Shown: piece by piece, positions 61,257 through 64,000 of the stretch
Layout: each line of letters opens with the position of its first letter
How positions within the stretch are numbered: the stretch's first letter is position 1
From: Elephas maximus indicus
Lineage: Eukaryota; Chordata; Mammalia; Proboscidea; Elephantidae
Direction: 5' to 3'
DNA: 64,000 bases
Assembly: GCF_024166365.1 (NCBI RefSeq)
Contig: NC_064822.1
Location: 107,752,823 to 107,816,822 of the forward strand
Notes under the pieces: model-generated
The model's database searches: none
What the model saw: only the letters and a program-made list of their open reading frames with translations
Told to the model about the DNA's origin: nothing
Translations under genes and position numbers: made by a program

Positions 61257-64000
61257 CTAACACTTGTGGCTGGAGGAGCCACCGCCAGCCCCTGGCTTCA
61301 TGCTGGAGAGGCGCCCGCTCGCACAGCCCGGTATTCCCTGGGGCTCGCAGGAGACAGAGAGTTCACTGGTGCCCACGATGCTGCAGCCACCACTGCTCTG
61401 CAGGACGCTGGTGCCCCCTGGACTGCACTCGGTCCTCAGCATGGGTGTGCTGACTACACAGGGCTTGTATAGGACAGCACCTTTGGAGCTGCTCACGGCT
61501 GTGGGAGGAGGAAGGGGTGCTCAGGGCCCGGCACCACGTGGCACTAGGGGTGTCTGGCCTGAAATGTCTCAGCCAGGCCATGGCCTCCACCTGTTGCCAC
61601 TCACCTCTAACAACACTCCCAACCCCAGCTACCAAAGTCCATGTCTCCCACTCCGGCCACATAAAGTGTCTAGAAGTTCCCCACGTGCCTTTCCCTGGAG
61701 ACTTGGCAAGGCTGGTCCTGTTATCTGGGTCACCCCTCTCTGTTTCTACTTGCCTCGTCCCTCTTTGCTGAGCCTGCTTCAAATTCCCTTTCTCCAGAAA
61801 AGTGTCCCCTTGTTGGCATGGTTCCTTGCAGCTTGCGGGCCTTGAAGCACTAAAACCATGCTAAGTATCTGCTCCTAGTTCTGACCCCCAAAAGATAGCT
61901 TGGAGGGAGCACGCCATCAGACCAGGAACTCCTGGCAGACAGAGTTCTTCTTTTGGGGTTGGGGGCCTGCAAAGGCCCAGGCAGGGATGGTGTGGGCTGT
62001 GTATGTTGGCCTGATCAACCTCCAACACCCCGCCAGAGCCCTTGGAGCATGGCTCGTCTACTTACAGATATTCACGGGCCCAATACCTTCGCAGAGCCTG
62101 GGGATAAGAGAAAAAGAAGACACAAAAGGAACAGCATCAAACAGAGCAAGGCAGATATGCGTTTGCATCTCCCCTTCTCCTGCCTGCACCATACCCATTG
62201 CTGTTGAGTTGATTCTGACTTGTAGTGACCCTGTAGGACAGAGTAGAACTGCCCCATTGGTTTCCTGAGGAGTGGCTGGTGGGTTTGAACTGCCGACCTT
62301 TTGATTAGCACCTGAGTACTCAACCCCTGCGCCAGCAGGGCTTCTTAGAGGCCCTTACCATGGACCACGTAATTATGAGGGCTGTGGACTCTGTGCAGGT
62401 TTGGATTCTCGATGACTGTGGGCTGGGTAGCAGCAGCAGCAGCACCCAGAGGGATGGGCAATACACACAACTGGTACCCATCCTTGACTAACCTCCCCTC
62501 ACTGAACCCACCTGTGCTCCTCGCCCTCCAGCAGGCGCCTGTAGGTGGCGATCTCGATGTCCAGGCCCAGCTTGGAGTTCATCACCTCCTGATACTCCTT
62601 GAGCAGGCAGGTCATGTCCCACTTGGCCTTCTTCAGGGCCTCCTCCAGCCCGGCCAGCTTGCACTTGGCATCACTGAGGGCTGCCTCGCCCTGCTGCTCT
62701 GCCTCGTTTATGGCACCCTCAAGTTTGCAGCGCTGGGGGAGAGGGTGCAGAAAAGTATTATGGGGGCCCCTGGAGTCCTGAACAGGCTCTCAAAAGAGCA
62801 GAGAGGACATGGTGATGTTTACATGCCAGACTCAAATCTGCTGTGGGTTTCATCCTAGGATTGTGACATAGTTTCTCCAGGGAATTGGGACCCGCTCTCA
62901 TGTCTATGGAAACCCTGGTGGCGTAGTGGTTAAGTGCTCCAGGTTGGTGGTTCAAATCCACCAGGTGCTCCTTGGAAACTCTATGGGGCAGTTCTACTCT
63001 GTCCTATAGGGTCGCTATGAGTCAGAATCAACTCGACAGCAGTGGGTTTGGTTTGGTTTTGGTTCTCCTGTCTATAACACCTCAAGGGGATCTGAGATTT
63101 CCTTCTTGGATGTGCTGAGCAATTTCTTTGAGGGTAGTAGGTTTTAAGTGTCTCTGGTCTTCACTAGGAAACCTTGGTGTCTTAGTGGTTAAGTGCTACA
63201 GCTGTTAACCAAGAGGTCAGCAGTTCAAATCTGCCAGGCGCTCCTTGGAAACTCTATGGGGCAGTTCTACTCTGTCCTATAGGGTCGCTATGAGTCAGAA
63301 CCGACTCGATGGCAGTAGGTTTTGTTTTTTTGGTTGGTCTTCACTAGTCTTGGAGAATAGAGTGGGTCTGGTTTCCTGAACTCCTCAGAGTCACCTTGAA
63401 TTTCAAGATAAGAGAATTACAGAATCTTTGGGTTGGATCCCTGGCAGCACAGTGGTTAAGAGGTTGGTTGCCAACCATAAAGGTCAGCAGTTTGAATCCA
63501 CCAGCTGCTCACTGGAAGCCCTATGGGGCAGTTCTACTCTGTCTCATAGGCCAACTGTGAGTTGGAATTGACTCAATGACAATGGGTTTGGTTGTTTTTT
63601 TTGGGGGGGGGGTTGGAAAGGACCATGGAGACTATCTTTTCTATACTCCCATCACGTGAAGCACCCTTGCTATTTCATCTTTGACAGTAGGTCACCTAGC
63701 CTCTGTTGGGGACCTCACTCTCCTGAGGCTGCTCATCCTGACACAGGTCAGTTCTTCTGAAGAAGGGGCTCACTTCCTCCTAAGCAAGACAGCACAAGTC
63801 TGTTCCCTCTTCCTCAGCACTTACACCCAGGGAGTGCTAGGCCTGCCCCACATGGCCCAGACAGCGGATCAGCCTCTGATGGGTTCTCAGAGCAGCAAGG
63901 TCTTCCCTGGCCTCACCTGGGCTTTGACATTCTCAATTTCTTGCTGCAACCGTTGAATCAGCTTGTTCATTTCCAGGATCTCATTCTTGTGGTTGCGGAG
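61257..64000 (-). CDS. KRT82: Keratin 82, type II hair keratin, 3' part (exon 6 partial to exon 9)
   Basis: Exons 63917-64000 (the last 84 of an expected 126 nt), 62512-62732, 62066-62097 and 61257-61498 (stop TAG), with canonical splice sites. The coil reads EIENVKAQ then RCKLEGA, and the tail begins [11 protein letters not shown] followed by [13 protein letters not shown], which I recognise as KRT82 (Hb2), a hair-cuticle keratin. The tail of about 90 residues ends SSHKC. Relative to its paralogues the coil has KAKWDMTC where KAKQDMAC is usual, a non-conservative Gln-to-Trp change. Exons 1-5 lie beyond the right edge. Intron 6 (62733-63916) contains three same-strand AfroSINEs. The order KRT85-KRT84-KRT82, all on the minus strand, agrees with the human cluster as I recall it. 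Confidence 0.93.
62190..62345 (-). mobile_element. AfroSINE (KRT82 intron 7)
   Basis: ATACCCATTGCTGTTGAGTT, GACCCTGTAGGACAGAGTAG and CAACCCCTGCGCCAGCAGGG. Confidence 0.9.
62908..63062 (+). mobile_element. AfroSINE with an internal deletion (KRT82 intron 6)
   Basis: GGAAACCCTGGTGGCGTAGTGG passes straight to CCAGGTTGGTGGTTCAAATC, so about 20 bp of the head (GCTGCTAACCAAAAGG region) is missing. The rest is near-consensus. Confidence 0.92.
63171..63336 (+). mobile_element. AfroSINE with target-site duplication (KRT82 intron 6)
   Basis: Flanked by TGGTCTTCACTAG (13 bp) on both sides, with head GAAACCTTGGTGTCTTAGTGG and tail GGTCGCTATGAGTCAGAACC. Confidence 0.93.
63438..63612 (+). mobile_element. 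AfroSINE ending in T and G runs (KRT82 intron 6)
   Basis: GATCCCTGGCAGCACAGTGG to GTGAGTTGGAATTGACTC, then a T-run and a run of about ten G. Third same-strand copy in one intron. Confidence 0.88.

Noticed and set aside
62908-63062. tRNA-like sequence (A-box/B-box GGTTCAAATCC)
   Set aside because: It is the tRNA-derived head of an AfroSINE, with a SINE body and tail; there is no cloverleaf for a functional tRNA gene. The same applies to the other SINE copies.

Overview
This window is mammalian nuclear DNA from inside the type II hair (trichocytic) keratin cluster. The repeats point to an afrotherian, most likely an elephant: many short tRNA-derived SINEs of the AfroSINE type, whose 3' tails match RTE (BovB-like) LINE fragments that are also present, plus older MIR, L2 and L1 copies found in all mammals. 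Species and repeat-family names come from pattern recognition; no database was searched.

Layout. Positions 1133-4971 (+) carry the last three coding exons of a type II hair keratin whose tail ends RSVRFA. Positions 4972-17840 are a tail-to-tail intergenic region dominated by one young, full-length L1 (about 6821-14170) with both ORFs open, flanked by a 17-bp target-site duplication. KRT85 (-) has all nine coding exons at 18663-25906. Next come 17 kb of intergenic DNA (about 26110-43240) packed with RTE fragments, L2, an old antisense L1 split by an LTR, and SINEs. KRT84 (-) has all nine coding exons at 44057-52054. An 8-kb spacer follows with a long L2 copy and a tandem duplication that contains SINEs. 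The 3' part of KRT82 (-) lies at 61257-64000, running off the right edge inside exon 6.

For KRT85 and KRT84 I placed all splice junctions by hand. They are canonical GT/AG, and the interior exons have identical lengths in both genes (209, 61, 96, 165, 126, 221, 32 nt). The predicted proteins are 508 and 585 residues. The KRT82 exons and the + strand gene follow the same 221/32 pattern. Type II hair keratins pair with type I hair keratins to build the intermediate filaments of the hair shaft and nail; the shared TATA boxes and a shared upstream block with HOXC13-like sites fit coordinated expression in hair matrix and cortex.

The observations most worth a second look are: a mosaic exon 7 in KRT85 (one half about 98% identical to KRT84, the other 98% identical to KRT82, switching at one point); a paired upstream block in KRT85 and KRT84; the + strand keratin with a KRT85-type ending and an altered helix-termination motif; and the intact L1 with a tandem-monomer 5'UTR and a 92-codon ORF whose stop overlaps the ORF2 start (ATGA). 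I saw no bacterial-type system, CRISPR array or functional RNA gene.
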